A DNA stretch of 64,000 nt from an uncultured Rhizobiaceae group bacterium (GCA_938010435.1 CALLUS010000004.1:1-64000), one strand, 5' to 3'. Counted from the first letter of the stretch, positions 45,237 through 55,860 are shown. Notes: generated by a model not told the origin, from the letters alone. A program made the numbers and translations.

Positions 45237-45485
45237 GTTCATTCCGATCAGAATCACAAATTTCAGGCAAATTAATCACACTTATATATGACGAGATCAG
45301 ATGCCCGTTCTCAATTGCAGTGCCTGCCAAAGTCCAATAGCAATCTAAAGGACAAGCAACAACGCCAAAATTCGTAATTATCAAGCAAGCTATAAGTTTC
45401 GGATGATCTGCGATAAATTTGCATCATTAGAACCGATCAGTCTAAAAGATACAAACAAAACATGAACATTTAGGCGCGTTGTGAC

Positions 45486-45992
45486 ATGCCAATCGTTTCA
45501 CTGAAAAATAAGAGCCCTATAGAGGATGGTAGACAATCGTCCCGAGCTTTAAGTGTTCGACTGGGCGTGGAACGATATTTTGAAGATTTGTCTTGGGTCA
45601 CTCTGCCGGAGATGTCGCTGAAAAATAGACGCCGCGCGGATCTGGTGGCACTTTCTGCTTCAGGTCAAATCGGAATTGTCGAAATAAAGTCGTCAATCGC
45701 GGACTTTAAATCAGATCAAAAATGGCACGAGTATCGCGATTTTTGCGACTTTTTCTGGTTTGCCACTCTGCCAGATGTCCCATCAGACATTTTCCCTGAT
45801 ACTCAAGGGTTCATGGTCGCTGATCACTATGGTTGCGAAATTCAACGCGCAGCGCATGAACACAAAATGGCCGCAGCACCCCGAAAGTCGATGCATCTTC
45901 GTTTTGCCAGAGCGAGTGCGGCGAGATTAAACCGTTGCCGCGACCATTTTGGTTTGGAATATGATCAATTCGCAAACGGAGACGACGTTTAG
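45486..45992 (+). CDS. mmcB: MmcB-family DNA repair protein
   Basis: 168 residues. RRRADLVALSASGQIGIVEIKSS is the PD-(D/E)xK nuclease-like core (Asp, then E-x-K), followed by DFKSDQKWHEYRDFCDFFWFA, which is highly typical of the MmcB family. In Caulobacter mmcB is SOS-induced and contributes to mitomycin C resistance. No LexA box was identified in the 230-bp upstream region. Its stop overlaps the stop of the convergent actR gene by 4 bp. Confidence 0.85.
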   Translation: MPIVSLKNKSPIEDGRQSSRALSVRLGVERYFEDLSWVTLPEMSLKNRRRADLVALSASGQIGIVEIKSSIADFKSDQKWHEYRDFCDFFWFATLPDVPSDIFPDTQGFMVADHYGCEIQRAAHEHKMAAAPRKSMHLRFARASAARLNRCRDHFGLEYDQFANGDDV

Positions 45993-46564
45993 CGTGGTGC
46001 GCGTTTGGCCAAAATACGTTGCAATGTGCGACGATGCATATTAAGGCGCCGCGCCGTTTCCGAAACATTGCGGTCGCACAATTCATAAACCCGCTGAATA
46101 TGCTCCCATCGCACGCGATCAGCCGACATCGGATTTTCCGGTGGGGCAGCTTTGTCATTGGGGTCTTGCATCAATGCAGCATAAACATCATCAGCATCTG
46201 CTGGCTTGGCTAAATAATCGATAGCGCCCAATTTCACAGCGGTTACGGCTGTAGCAATATTGCCATAACCTGTCAGCACGATCACCCGTGTCTCGCTGCT
46301 TTGCTCTTGCAAGACACTCACGACATCAAGACCATTGCCGTCTTCCAGTCTCATATCAACTACAGCAAAATCAGGGTTTGTAGTCTTGGCAAACTGAGAT
46401 CCCTCACGAACGGTTTCTGCCATTGTGACAACAAAACCCCGTGTTTCCATTGCGCGGCTCAAGCGCTGCAAAAAAGGGCGATCATCATCCACCAACAAAA
46501 GGGTTGGACGCACATCTTCCATATCATCTTGGGCATTGTTTTCGGATGTTTTCAGTTCGGTCAC
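45989..46564 (-). CDS. actR: Response regulator ActR (RegA/PrrA family)
   Basis: 191 residues from a GTG at 46564 with GGAAG upstream. The receiver domain has the acidic pair in LLLVDDDRP and the phosphoacceptor Asp70 in FAVVDMRLEDG, with Lys in DYLAKPADADD. The C-terminal Fis-type helix-turn-helix (RVYELCDRNVSETARRLNMH then RRTLQRILAKRAPR) is almost invariant in this family. ActR/RegA globally controls redox-related genes (respiration, carbon and nitrogen fixation, photosynthesis where present). Its kinase ActS is the gene upstream on the same strand. Confidence 0.93.
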   Translation of the reverse strand: MTELKTSENNAQDDMEDVRPTLLLVDDDRPFLQRLSRAMETRGFVVTMAETVREGSQFAKTTNPDFAVVDMRLEDGNGLDVVSVLQEQSSETRVIVLTGYGNIATAVTAVKLGAIDYLAKPADADDVYAALMQDPNDKAAPPENPMSADRVRWEHIQRVYELCDRNVSETARRLNMHRRTLQRILAKRAPR

Positions 46565-46672
46565 GCGCGATCTTCCAGTCTACATTTGTATACAGTAACG
46601 ATGTAAGCACTCCGTCGGATTTTCCCAGCTTCAACTTTTAGGTGTGCAAATAAGTCGCAGTCTCTTTGATTA

Positions 46673-47968
46673 TCACGAGATTGTCTCCAATCGGATAGAG
46701 ATACAAGCACCTGTCTGGCCATTGTCATGCTTTGATAAATTTGAGAACGTTAGTTCTGCTCCATTTCGTTCAAGCAATGTTTTGGAAATGAAAAGGCCAA
46801 GGCCAAGGCCACGCGGCCGATTGCTGTCATTTTCCTTTCGTGATGTTAAAAAAGGTTCACCAATCTTGTCGCGTATTGAAACAGGGAAACCCGACCCGTC
46901 ATCATAAATCTTTAACTCAAGATTATCTTCTCTCCAGTCCACCTCCACATTTACTTTATTCTTGGCAAAGACAATCGCATTGTCGATCAAATTGGTCAGA
47001 CCGTAGTTCAAACCCGGGCTGCGCTTAATTTTGGGCTCGTCTGCCTTGGTTCCAAATTCATTGATTTCAATTGGCATGCCCAGTTCACGCAATGGGCTCA
47101 CCACATCTTCCACAAACGCCATAATAGGCTGTTGCTCAATAATGCTTTCTCCCTCACTGGAGAGGGATGTGAGCTTTTGCAAAATTTCGCGGCACCGCTC
47201 GGCTTGCGAGCGTAGCAAGGCGGCATCCTCGCGCATTTCGCTTTCATTAGGTAATGAGTTCAACATTTCTTTTGATACCAGAGCGATCGTTGCCAAAGGT
47301 GTTCCCAATTCGTGGGCAGCTGCGGCGGCTAATCCATCAATGTCTGTTAAGTGTTGTTCTCTTTGCAAAACAAGTTCTGTGGCTGCAAGTGCATCAGCTA
47401 ATTTACGCGCTTCCTCTGCCACGCGAAAAGCATAAATCGCTGTGAAACCAAGAGTGCAAATGATAGCCACCCAAACACCAACCAAAAACCGGCCGGGCAA
47501 CTGAAAATCAGATCCTTCAACCCAAGGCAAAGGCAGATGAAACACAGCAAGGAAAGTGATGATTGCGATCGCCAAACCACCAAGCATTAGAGTGTGGTTT
47601 TGTGTCAGTGATGTGGAGGAAACCACGACGGGCGCCATAAGAAGAATCGCAAACGGATTTTGCAAGCCACCGGTTAAAAACAACAGCACGCCAAGTTGCG
47701 CAATATCAAAAGCCAGTAGTCTGAATGTGCCATCGGCAGGTAGGCGATGAGTGGAGCGGTACCGCTGATTGAGGATCAAGTTCAATCCGGCGGACATGGC
47801 AATCAACACCAAACACACAGGCCAAGCCATTGGATATCCAAAGCCAAATGCAATTACCAATACGGCGCCTGCCTGCCCGATAATCGCATACCAACGCAGG
47901 CGTATCAGAGTATCAATTCGTACAAGAACGCGTTCTTGAGTGCCCTCAAAAAGATTGTGTTCGACCAT
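46673..47968 (-). CDS. actS: Redox sensor histidine kinase ActS (RegB/PrrB family)
   Basis: 431 residues from the ATG at 47968, chosen for GGAG upstream; an in-frame ATG at 48037 is less likely. Six transmembrane helices span about residues 25-180. The quinone-sensing motif GGLQNPF lies at 100-106, the H-box AAAAAHELGTPL with His219 follows, and the redox cysteine in AERCREIL is Cys259. The ATPase domain has N, G1 and G2 boxes (NLIDNAIVFA, IYDDGSGFP, GLGLGLFISKT). It senses quinone redox state and phosphorylates ActR, 108 bp downstream. Confidence 0.93.
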   Translation of the reverse strand: MVEHNLFEGTQERVLVRIDTLIRLRWYAIIGQAGAVLVIAFGFGYPMAWPVCLVLIAMSAGLNLILNQRYRSTHRLPADGTFRLLAFDIAQLGVLLFLTGGLQNPFAILLMAPVVVSSTSLTQNHTLMLGGLAIAIITFLAVFHLPLPWVEGSDFQLPGRFLVGVWVAIICTLGFTAIYAFRVAEEARKLADALAATELVLQREQHLTDIDGLAAAAAHELGTPLATIALVSKEMLNSLPNESEMREDAALLRSQAERCREILQKLTSLSSEGESIIEQQPIMAFVEDVVSPLRELGMPIEINEFGTKADEPKIKRSPGLNYGLTNLIDNAIVFAKNKVNVEVDWREDNLELKIYDDGSGFPVSIRDKIGEPFLTSRKENDSNRPRGLGLGLFISKTLLERNGAELTFSNLSKHDNGQTGACISIRLETIS

Positions 47969-48072
47969 TATGCTTTGCTCCAAATACCTATCCCAACTTT
48001 GCACAAATTGCTGACCTTTAAACCCAAAAATTTGCATGTCTTTACGGCCACTTTACCCAATCGCTTGATAAG

Positions 48073-50589
48073 TTATCTGCGCGGTTTTGTTCGATTTGTC
48101 GGTGGTTCGCAAAGAGGGTTTTCCGGCCAAGGATGTTTTGGATAGCGTCCACGAAGATCTGCACGGACGTCTTTCCAGGTTCCCCGCCAGAAACCCGGGA
48201 GGTCGTTGGTGATTTGAATTGGTCGACCTGCCGGAGACAGCAGTTCAATCGCCACTTTCATCTGCTTATTCAAAATGGTGGGGTGAAAATCAAGACCAAA
48301 CAACTCTTGCGGTCGGATGGAAAGCACAGCACTTGTTTCATCGTATCGAATAGGCACGCTCGACCCGCTTGGCGCTTTAAAATGTGTTGGCACAAGCTTG
48401 CCCAACGTTTCTCGCGACGGATGGTTTGCCAACATAAGAAGACCATCACTTAGTGCGCCTTTGCTTAATGAGTCAAAGTTACTACGCCCATCTAAAAACG
48501 GAACCAGCCATTGTTCCAAGTGTTCAATCAAGGATTTTTCTGAAACATCTGGCCATGCAATCGGGTCAGCCTGATTCAACAAATTCAAACGGTTTCGCAA
48601 ATCGATATCTTCAGCTCTCCATGGCAGAATCTCGGTACCGTGTTCTCGCACCGCATCCATCAATGCTTGCAGGACTGTTGCTTCATCCGGTTTCACGGTT
48701 CGGGGTTTCGACAAATGCAATTCACCAAATTTGGAAACTTTTTGAGCATTAAACTGTTTGCGAGAAATGTCGAAATGGGCATTCACTTCAATCAAAATTT
48801 CATTCTCAAAAATATCTTCAATCTCGATTTTGGAAATCGGGACTGCAGATACAATGCGCGCCTTGCCAGCACGGCCAACAGTATCCGCAACGACAAGGAA
48901 TGCCTCACCAGCCAGACTTGTATCCGTTTCTATTTCAGCACCCGTTCCATTCGCCAGTTTGTAACGGGTTAAACCATCGGGGGTGGCGGACATTTTCATA
49001 GCTACACGATCAGGATATGCCTGCGCCAACGACCCTCCTGCTGATAGCGAAGACGCATTCTCTTGCGGTTTCGATTTAGTAACTTCCCGTGCAATTCGCT
49101 TCGACAGTTTAATCAATTGCATCGCCCGTTGGTCGTTACTATTCAGGCAATTTTGCAATCTATCTTCTAAATTTACACTTTTTCCGCCAATGCCTCTTTC
49201 TTGCAAAAGAAGCGCCAACATAACCGCTTTTTGACATGCTGTTTCACCGCCTACTGCCGACGTAACGATCATGTGTGCCAAGCGAGGAGAGAAGGCCAAC
49301 GTATTCAACAAACGGCCATGACGCGTAATTTTTCCGCCTTCGCCCACAGCACCAAACCGCGTCAGTAGAAGCTTGGCTTCGTTCAGCAATGGTTCAGGCG
49401 GTTGGTCCATCCATTCTAATTGAGACACATTGTTCACCCCCCAGTCCAAAAGATTGAGCATGAATCCAGACAGATCAGTGTTCAAAATTTCTGGTGTCGA
49501 CTGTTTAGCAAGCGCTGCATTTTGCCCTTTGTTCCAGAGACGCAATGCCTTGCCAGGAGCGGTTCGGCCAGCGCGACCAGCACGTTGATCTGCAGATGCG
49601 AGTGAAATCCAGTTGGTCTCGAGACGTGTAAAGCCTGTTGCGGGTTCAAAGCGAGGCTGACGTGATAGGCCACAATCGATTACATAGTCGACACCATCAA
49701 TCGTCAAAGAGGTTTCGGCAATATCGGTGGCGAGAATGATACGGTGTTCGTTGGAACCAATGGGTTGAATGGCCAGTTGCTGATCTTTGTGCGGCAAACT
49801 TCCGTACAATAAATGCACTGAAGCGCCATTAAGATTGCGCTCATTTAACTTTCGGGCAACTCGATGTATTTCCGTCTGCCCCGGCAAAAAAACGAGAATA
49901 CCTCTCGCATGCTGCTCTTGCAAAACTTGTAGAACAGCTGACGTCACAAAAGACTCAAACCGTTCATCTGGTTTGCGCGGGACATAATCTATCTCAACAG
50001 GATGAGATCGACCCTTGCTTTCAATCATGTCTGCACCAAGCAAAGTGGTAACCTGTCCGCCATCAATTGTTGCAGACATTGGCACCAATCTTAAATCTTC
50101 ACGCAACCCGCTTTGAAGATCGAGGCAAAGTGCCAAAGCAACATCACCATCGAGACTGCGTTCATGAAATTCGTCGAACAGAACACATGCCACACCTTCC
50201 AAGGAAGGGTCCGAGGCCAACATGCGGGTGAAGACACCTTCTGTAACGACTTCCACAATGGTTTGATTGCTGACCTTGGTGTCAAATCGTACACGGTACC
50301 CGACACGATCCCCAATGGCTTCACCCAGCAGAGATGCCATACGATGGGCTGCTCCTCGTGCTGCCAATCTTCTTGGTTCCAACACCAAGATTTTACGACC
50401 AACACGCCAAGGAGCATCAATCAACGCCAGGGGAACAATTGTCGTCTTACCCGCGCCAGGTGGTGCAATAACGACGAGGTTCGAATTCTCGTTCAAGGCA
50501 TTTTGAATGTCTGATAGAACTTCAAATATTGGCAGCCGCTCTGCGCTCTTCTGCTGCATCATGCTTGCAAAATTTGTGCGACCGGACAT
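48073..50589 (-). CDS. hrpB: ATP-dependent RNA helicase HrpB
   Basis: 838 residues of the DEAH/RHA superfamily 2 helicase type. Motif I GAGKTT (about 45-50), Ia LEPRRLAARGAAHRMA, II DEFHERS, III SATID, V TDIAETSLTIDGVDYVID and VI ASADQRAGRAGRTAPG are all visible, and a long C-terminal HrpB-specific domain follows. Bacterial HrpB has no firmly known role. The gene lies 2 bp after the YnjD-like ATPase gene on the same strand, so it may be read from the transporter transcript. Confidence 0.93.
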   Translation of the reverse strand: MSGRTNFASMMQQKSAERLPIFEVLSDIQNALNENSNLVVIAPPGAGKTTIVPLALIDAPWRVGRKILVLEPRRLAARGAAHRMASLLGEAIGDRVGYRVRFDTKVSNQTIVEVVTEGVFTRMLASDPSLEGVACVLFDEFHERSLDGDVALALCLDLQSGLREDLRLVPMSATIDGGQVTTLLGADMIESKGRSHPVEIDYVPRKPDERFESFVTSAVLQVLQEQHARGILVFLPGQTEIHRVARKLNERNLNGASVHLLYGSLPHKDQQLAIQPIGSNEHRIILATDIAETSLTIDGVDYVIDCGLSRQPRFEPATGFTRLETNWISLASADQRAGRAGRTAPGKALRLWNKGQNAALAKQSTPEILNTDLSGFMLNLLDWGVNNVSQLEWMDQPPEPLLNEAKLLLTRFGAVGEGGKITRHGRLLNTLAFSPRLAHMIVTSAVGGETACQKAVMLALLLQERGIGGKSVNLEDRLQNCLNSNDQRAMQLIKLSKRIAREVTKSKPQENASSLSAGGSLAQAYPDRVAMKMSATPDGLTRYKLANGTGAEIETDTSLAGEAFLVVADTVGRAGKARIVSAVPISKIEIEDIFENEILIEVNAHFDISRKQFNAQKVSKFGELHLSKPRTVKPDEATVLQALMDAVREHGTEILPWRAEDIDLRNRLNLLNQADPIAWPDVSEKSLIEHLEQWLVPFLDGRSNFDSLSKGALSDGLLMLANHPSRETLGKLVPTHFKAPSGSSVPIRYDETSAVLSIRPQELFGLDFHPTILNKQMKVAIELLSPAGRPIQITNDLPGFWRGTWKDVRADLRGRYPKHPWPENPLCEPPTNRTKPRR

Positions 50590-50591
50590 AC

Positions 50592-51227
50592 TTATAACTG
50601 CGTTAGCTGGATAAGTTGATCGCCCGCAGCCATTGCGTCGTCTTCATCATGAGTGACGAGAATAGTCGGCAGGTTCTGTTGCTTTGCCTCAACAAACACA
50701 AGCTCTCGAATTTGACCTCTGCGATCAGCATCCAGTTTGGAAAACGGTTCGTCGAGCAACAACACAGAAGGTTGCGAAAGCAATACCCGCATCAGCGCGA
50801 CACGGGCTTTTTGCCCTCCCGATAACGTGGCAGGGTCACGGTTAGAATATCCTTCCAACCCAACCCGCGCGAGCGCTTCTTCAATATGATGGACACGCTC
50901 TTCACCCTTTATGTTTTGTGGCACTGCAAACAAAAGGTTTTCACCTACGGACATGTGGGGAAACAGGAGAGGATCTTGGAACAAAATTCCGGTGCCACGG
51001 GATTGGGGAGGTAAAGTGGTGATGTCTTTTCCATTCAACACAACTTTACCGCTGGCTGAAAATGCAGGATCAAGAAACCCGCCGATGTAAGCCAGAAGCG
51101 AAGATTTTCCGACACCGCTTGGGCCCATTACGGTCAATGTTCCACCTGGCTCGACAGTTGTAGTGATGTCTAAAAGCAATTTACTTTGAAGAGAAATTTG
51201 AACGTTTTGAAGTGCAAGGCCGGTCAT
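50592..51227 (-). CDS. ABC transporter ATP-binding protein (YnjD/ThiQ-like)
   Basis: 211 residues, a minimal ATPase without a regulatory domain. Walker A GPSGVGKSS, Q-loop LFQDPLLFPHMSV, signature LSGGQKARVALMR, Walker B VLLLDEPFSKLDA and the switch His in LVTHDEDDAMAA are intact. It overlaps the fused permease gene by 4 bp. With the permease and binding protein it forms a set resembling E. coli YnjBCD; ThiQ of thiamine uptake is the nearest characterised relative. Confidence 0.88.
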   Translation of the reverse strand: MTGLALQNVQISLQSKLLLDITTTVEPGGTLTVMGPSGVGKSSLLAYIGGFLDPAFSASGKVVLNGKDITTLPPQSRGTGILFQDPLLFPHMSVGENLLFAVPQNIKGEERVHHIEEALARVGLEGYSNRDPATLSGGQKARVALMRVLLSQPSVLLLDEPFSKLDADRRGQIRELVFVEAKQQNLPTILVTHDEDDAMAAGDQLIQLTQL

Positions 51228-52906
51228 GGTGTTGCCCTCATGCCCTTCCTGTTTTTAAACAGCAAGGCCGGAATCCCCGCCGCCAATGCAAAAGCGAGAA
51301 ACGGCAATACCATTTGCAGAAATGCGTAAACACCGACAATGCGCCGGTTGCCACCCGATGCCAACGCAACGGCTTCGGTTGTTATAGTTGGCAAACGGCC
51401 AGCACCAATCAAAACTGTCGGTAAATATTGCCCAATGGAAACAGCAAACCCCACTGCGGCTGCGACCAATACCGGCTTTAACAACATAGGAAGCCGCACT
51501 TTCCAAAACACTCGGTTGGGCGATGCACCAAGCCCGAATGCCATGAATTGATAACGTTTGTCCCAAGCGCGCCAAGGGTCCGACAGGGACAAGAAAACAT
51601 AGGGCAACACGAAGATAAGATGAACAAAAACAAGCGCCAACCATGTGGCATCAAGACCGAGCCATAGGAAAAAAACTTGCAGGCCAAATACAAAACTCAC
51701 TTGCGGCACAATGAGTGGCAGATAAATTAAAAACAATGCGTTTGAACCGCCCTTGTGGCCAGCTCTCGTCTCACGTTCCAAACAAGCCAACGATAACAAG
51801 ATCGCAATTGCCGTGGCAAAGAGACCTGTCATCAGCGTTGTCATCAATGGCGACACAATAGATGGATAGACCCGAGTCCAATTCATCAATGTAAGATTTT
51901 GTGGCAAAGCGTTTGGGAACGCCCAAAACCCCGCCAACGACCAAAGAGCCAGAACAAACAAACCTGCAAAAACCAAAACAACAAACAGTACCAACACACT
52001 CAAAGAAGCTTGCCTCAGCACACCATCGTTGGCAAAGCGCGTTCCTTTGGAGACAATCGTGTTCCGCAATTTGGCAAATATTTTCTCCAACACAATCCAA
52101 ATAGCAATCGTCGCAATTACTGTTGTCAATTGGAGCAACGCACCTGCCGATGCCATGAACCGCAGCGAAATATCCGGATCGGACATCCACTGGGTCAAAC
52201 GCACAGATAATGTGGACGGCGTGCTAGGTCCAAGAATGACCGCTACATCCACAACCGAAGCTGCATAAGCAATAACCGCAAAAACAGCCAACCGGATTTG
52301 TCGATAGACCAAAGGCCACGTCGTCAAAATGAACCCAGCCGTAGCACCATACCCCAAAGTTTGCGTAACATATCGAGATTGGTTCGCCTGAGTTTGCGGC
52401 AATGCCGCCAGTGTCACTAACAAGAGGAAGGGTATCTCTTTAGCGACCAGCCCTGCCATCATTGCCAAACCCATCGGATCTTGAAGGATTAACACATCTG
52501 GTGGACGTGTGACGCCCGTTGCCCACGGCGAAATCAACCGTATTAGAAAACCTGATGGGGCAATTAAGAATGCCAACCCAAATGCCGCTGCCGCATGTGG
52601 TACAGACAATAGAGGGGAAATAAGATGCTGAAGGCGCGCAAAAGAACGTGTCCCGTACCAGCCGCTGACAAACGCAATCACGACTGCCAGTGCAACAAAT
52701 GTCGTGCCTAAACCTGTCGTTAGACTGAGTATGATTGATGTGACAATTGCAGGTTGCTGAAAAAGCTTTTGGAAAGCTTCAAACGAGAAATCGTGTTGGC
52801 CAAGCACGGGCAAATAGCCAAATGCTGGTAAGACAGTAGCGATGATGCCACATAAAACCGGCCCCAAGAGTATTGCTATCGCAAGTATGGGGCCGGACTT
52901 AAGCAT
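51224..52906 (-). CDS. Fused ABC transporter permease (YnjC/ThiP-like)
   Basis: 560 residues with about twelve membrane helices made of two tandem permease domains in one chain, as in ThiP, FbpB and YnjC. EAA-like loops are seen in the first half (TLGYGATAGFILTTWPLV) and second half (AFGLGASPNRVFWKVRLPML). It forms the whole pore. It is downstream of the binding protein by 23 bp and overlaps the ATPase gene. Confidence 0.88.
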   Translation of the reverse strand: MLKSGPILAIAILLGPVLCGIIATVLPAFGYLPVLGQHDFSFEAFQKLFQQPAIVTSIILSLTTGLGTTFVALAVVIAFVSGWYGTRSFARLQHLISPLLSVPHAAAAFGLAFLIAPSGFLIRLISPWATGVTRPPDVLILQDPMGLAMMAGLVAKEIPFLLLVTLAALPQTQANQSRYVTQTLGYGATAGFILTTWPLVYRQIRLAVFAVIAYAASVVDVAVILGPSTPSTLSVRLTQWMSDPDISLRFMASAGALLQLTTVIATIAIWIVLEKIFAKLRNTIVSKGTRFANDGVLRQASLSVLVLFVVLVFAGLFVLALWSLAGFWAFPNALPQNLTLMNWTRVYPSIVSPLMTTLMTGLFATAIAILLSLACLERETRAGHKGGSNALFLIYLPLIVPQVSFVFGLQVFFLWLGLDATWLALVFVHLIFVLPYVFLSLSDPWRAWDKRYQFMAFGLGASPNRVFWKVRLPMLLKPVLVAAAVGFAVSIGQYLPTVLIGAGRLPTITTEAVALASGGNRRIVGVYAFLQMVLPFLAFALAAGIPALLFKNRKGMRATP

Positions 52907-52929
52907 ATAGGTTTATCTAAAAATCGAGA

Positions 52930-54162
52930 TCAATTGCCTGCAGCGTAGCGGCGGGTCCATTCTTTCTCAATCTCCACCATCCAGCTTGGGTGAGGCTCTG
53001 GCAACATCGGCCCAAGCTCTTCAGGCTTCAAAGTTGCTACACCAAGATCAAGAGCTGCAAATTTTGCTTTCTCATCTTCGCTTAGTTTGTTGATGTTTAG
53101 CACGGTTGGATCACCCCAAACATTTGGATCTTGTTTGCGTGCTTGCGCTTCTGGCGATATTAAAAAATTTGCCAAAACCAGCGCGCCTGCCTTCGATTTT
53201 GCATTGTAAGGTACGGCCACAAAATGTGTGTTTCCCAATGTGCCGCCAGTGAACGTGAACGAACGCACTGTGTTTGGTAGGCGGTTTTGCGCAATTGCAC
53301 TTGATGCTTCTGACGGGTTGAATGCAAAAATAATATCCAGCTCGCCATCAGCCAAAAGCTGGCTCATAGCAGGATAGTTCTTCGGATAAGCTCGGCCACT
53401 GCGCCACATATTCGGGTGCAATTTATCAAGCATTGCAAACAGCGGCGCCGTCACTGCAACAAATTCTTCCGTTTTAACCGGCTGCAAGAGTTTTGCTGGA
53501 TCTGTAGCCAGTTCTGTCAAAGCTTGTTTTAGAAACGATGAACCGATGAAATCCGGCGGTGCAGGGTAAGAGAAACGACCCTTATTGGCTGCTGTCCACT
53601 CAACCAAATCAGACGTTGAATCGGGTAGTTCGCCAATCTTCTTACGCGCGGTATCATGGAAGAAAACCATTTTAGCGCCACCCCAAGGTGACTCCAAACC
53701 ATCGGTAGGAATTGTGAAATCGACTGTGATCGTCGGCTTGTTCTCCACATCGACATATTGCCAATTGGGAAGTTGATTTGCCCAACTTGGCGAGAACAAC
53801 AGGTCTTGCTTTTTCATGGATGCAAAGTTTTCGCCATTGATCCAAATCAAATCAATACGGCCATCTTGGTTCTTACCAGCCGTTTTTTCAGCAACCACTG
53901 TAGACACAGCATTCGCGGTATCATCCAGTTTCACATGTTCAACAGTCACGCCGTAGCGCTCTTTTAAAACTGTTCCTGCCCAAGCGATGTAATCGTTGAT
54001 ATTAGGCGACCCACCCCATGCATTAAAAAAAACGGTCTGACCTTTGGCCGCCGCTTCTACAGAAGCCCAGTCTTTCGGATTTGGATCAGCCGCGCTTGCA
54101 TTGGATTGCAAACCGAATGCGAGAGCAGTTGTGAGAAGAAGAGTAGAGAAGCCCCGAGTCAT
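52930..54162 (-). CDS. ABC transporter substrate-binding protein (YnjB-like)
   Basis: 410 residues with AGGAGATATAT before the ATG. Residues 1-24 form a signal peptide (STLLLTTALAFGLQSNASAA, cut near ASA|AD). The mature protein is a type 2 periplasmic-binding protein with YnjB-like features (FFNAWGGSPNINDYIAWAG, DLIWINGENFASMKKQDLLF). The ligand of YnjB transporters is not established. It is the first gene of the ynjBCD-like group and lies 126 bp downstream of glpK on the same strand. Confidence 0.87.
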   Translation of the reverse strand: MTRGFSTLLLTTALAFGLQSNASAADPNPKDWASVEAAAKGQTVFFNAWGGSPNINDYIAWAGTVLKERYGVTVEHVKLDDTANAVSTVVAEKTAGKNQDGRIDLIWINGENFASMKKQDLLFSPSWANQLPNWQYVDVENKPTITVDFTIPTDGLESPWGGAKMVFFHDTARKKIGELPDSTSDLVEWTAANKGRFSYPAPPDFIGSSFLKQALTELATDPAKLLQPVKTEEFVAVTAPLFAMLDKLHPNMWRSGRAYPKNYPAMSQLLADGELDIIFAFNPSEASSAIAQNRLPNTVRSFTFTGGTLGNTHFVAVPYNAKSKAGALVLANFLISPEAQARKQDPNVWGDPTVLNINKLSEDEKAKFAALDLGVATLKPEELGPMLPEPHPSWMVEIEKEWTRRYAAGN

Positions 54163-54287
54163 ATATATCTCCTATTTATGGCGCAGCGCCACAAAGTGCT
54201 AAGTGTTGGTGAAGCCTTACGGCCAAAGCCACTGTAAAATCAAATTGCATCTAACAGGTGTTGTGCCAGATTTCGAACCGCGGGAGA

Positions 54288-55793
54288 TCAACTTTTTGTG
54301 CTGAGTGTTCTTTGAGCCGCGTCTTGCCAGCCTGCATAGAGAGTTTGACGCGTCTCTTCCGTCATAGACGGCTCAAAACGATGTTCGCGCGACCATGTTT
54401 TTGAAAATCCCTCCGCATCTGGCCAAACACCGGCACGAGACCCTGCCAACCATGCAACACCCAAAGCTGTTGTTTCCAAAATTTTAGGGCGGTCGACTGG
54501 TGCCGCCAACATATTCGCTAAGCACTGCATGGTCCAATCACTGGCCACCATTCCCCCATCCACACGCAAAGTAGTTTCCCCAGCATCCCCCCAATCAGAT
54601 TGCATCGCTTCCAATAAATCACGTGTTTGATAGCAAACAGCTTCCAAAGCTGCTTTTGCAATTTCATTGGGTCCTGTTGCGCGGGTCATGCCAAATAAAG
54701 CACCTCGTGATTCAGAATCCCAATAAGGTGCGCCCAAACCCACAAAGGCTGGAACCAGATAAACGTTTTGTTCCGGGTCGGCGGCATCTGCCATTGTAGA
54801 TGTTTGGGCCGCATCATCTATAATCTTTAAACCATCACGGAGCCACTGGACCGTAGCACCAGCCATAAATATTGAACCTTCCAATGCATAAGTGGTCTCG
54901 CCATCCAAACGATACGCAATTGTTGTCAGCATACGGTTTTTAGACATTACTCTATCTGAACCCGTGTTCAACAGTGCAAAACAGCCCGTGCCATAGGTGG
55001 ATTTGAACATTCCAGGTTCAAAACAGGCATTGCCGATGGTTGCAGCCTGTTGATCTCCGGCAACGCCGTAAATTGGAATTTCTGCACCAAGAATCTCTTC
55101 ATTTGTGACACCAAAATCTGCAGCACAATCGAGAACCTCTGGCAGCATGTTGGATGGAACATCCAATATTTCCAGCAACCGATCATCCCAAACGTTGTCA
55201 CCAATATTGTACATCAATGTACGAGCCGCATTTGTTGCGTCTGTCACATGGCGCTTTCCGCCTGTCAGCCGCCAAATCAAGAAAGTGTCTATCGTGCCGA
55301 ACACCAATTCGCCATTTTCAGCTTTCTGCCTGGCACCATCCACATTCTCTAACAGCCAGCGCAGTTTGGTGCCCGAAAAATAAGGATCGAGCAAAAGACC
55401 TGAACGTTCAGTGACTTCCGGTTCCAACCCTTGTTCTTTCAAATCCGAACAATATTGTGACGTTCTTCGGTCTTGCCAAACAATTGCATTATGAATTGTC
55501 TTTCCGGTTTTGCGATCCCAAACCAAGGTGGTTTCTCGTTGATTCGTAATTCCAATCGCTGCAATTTCCCCGGCATCAAGACCCGCATCAGCAATTGCTG
55601 CCTTACAAACGGCAACAACACTTTCCCAAATCTCTTCTGCATCATGTTCCACCCAACCAGATTTTGGAAAATGCTGAGCAAACTCTTGCTGTGCTGAACC
55701 GAGCACAGCCTGATCTTGCCCGAATACGATGGCACGGGATGATGTGGTGCCTTGGTCGATTGCCAGAATTGCCGTTTTTGCAGATGAAGACAT
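54288..55793 (-). CDS. glpK: Glycerol kinase
   Basis: 501 residues from the ATG at 55793, the normal GlpK length; an in-frame start at 55832 adds 13 unrelated residues. FGGY-kinase landmarks are [17 protein letters not shown] at the N-terminus, [49 protein letters not shown] and [15 protein letters not shown]. It phosphorylates glycerol to glycerol 3-phosphate. No glpF, glpD or glp regulator is adjacent. Confidence 0.95.
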   Translation of the reverse strand: MSSSAKTAILAIDQGTTSSRAIVFGQDQAVLGSAQQEFAQHFPKSGWVEHDAEEIWESVVAVCKAAIADAGLDAGEIAAIGITNQRETTLVWDRKTGKTIHNAIVWQDRRTSQYCSDLKEQGLEPEVTERSGLLLDPYFSGTKLRWLLENVDGARQKAENGELVFGTIDTFLIWRLTGGKRHVTDATNAARTLMYNIGDNVWDDRLLEILDVPSNMLPEVLDCAADFGVTNEEILGAEIPIYGVAGDQQAATIGNACFEPGMFKSTYGTGCFALLNTGSDRVMSKNRMLTTIAYRLDGETTYALEGSIFMAGATVQWLRDGLKIIDDAAQTSTMADAADPEQNVYLVPAFVGLGAPYWDSESRGALFGMTRATGPNEIAKAALEAVCYQTRDLLEAMQSDWGDAGETTLRVDGGMVASDWTMQCLANMLAAPVDRPKILETTALGVAWLAGSRAGVWPDAEGFSKTWSREHRFEPSMTEETRQTLYAGWQDAAQRTLSTKS

Positions 55794-55860
55794 TTTTTGT
55801 TCCCAATACGATTTATAGATCACCATAGGCAAGCCTCTTTCTTTCGCCTAGATAGGAAAT

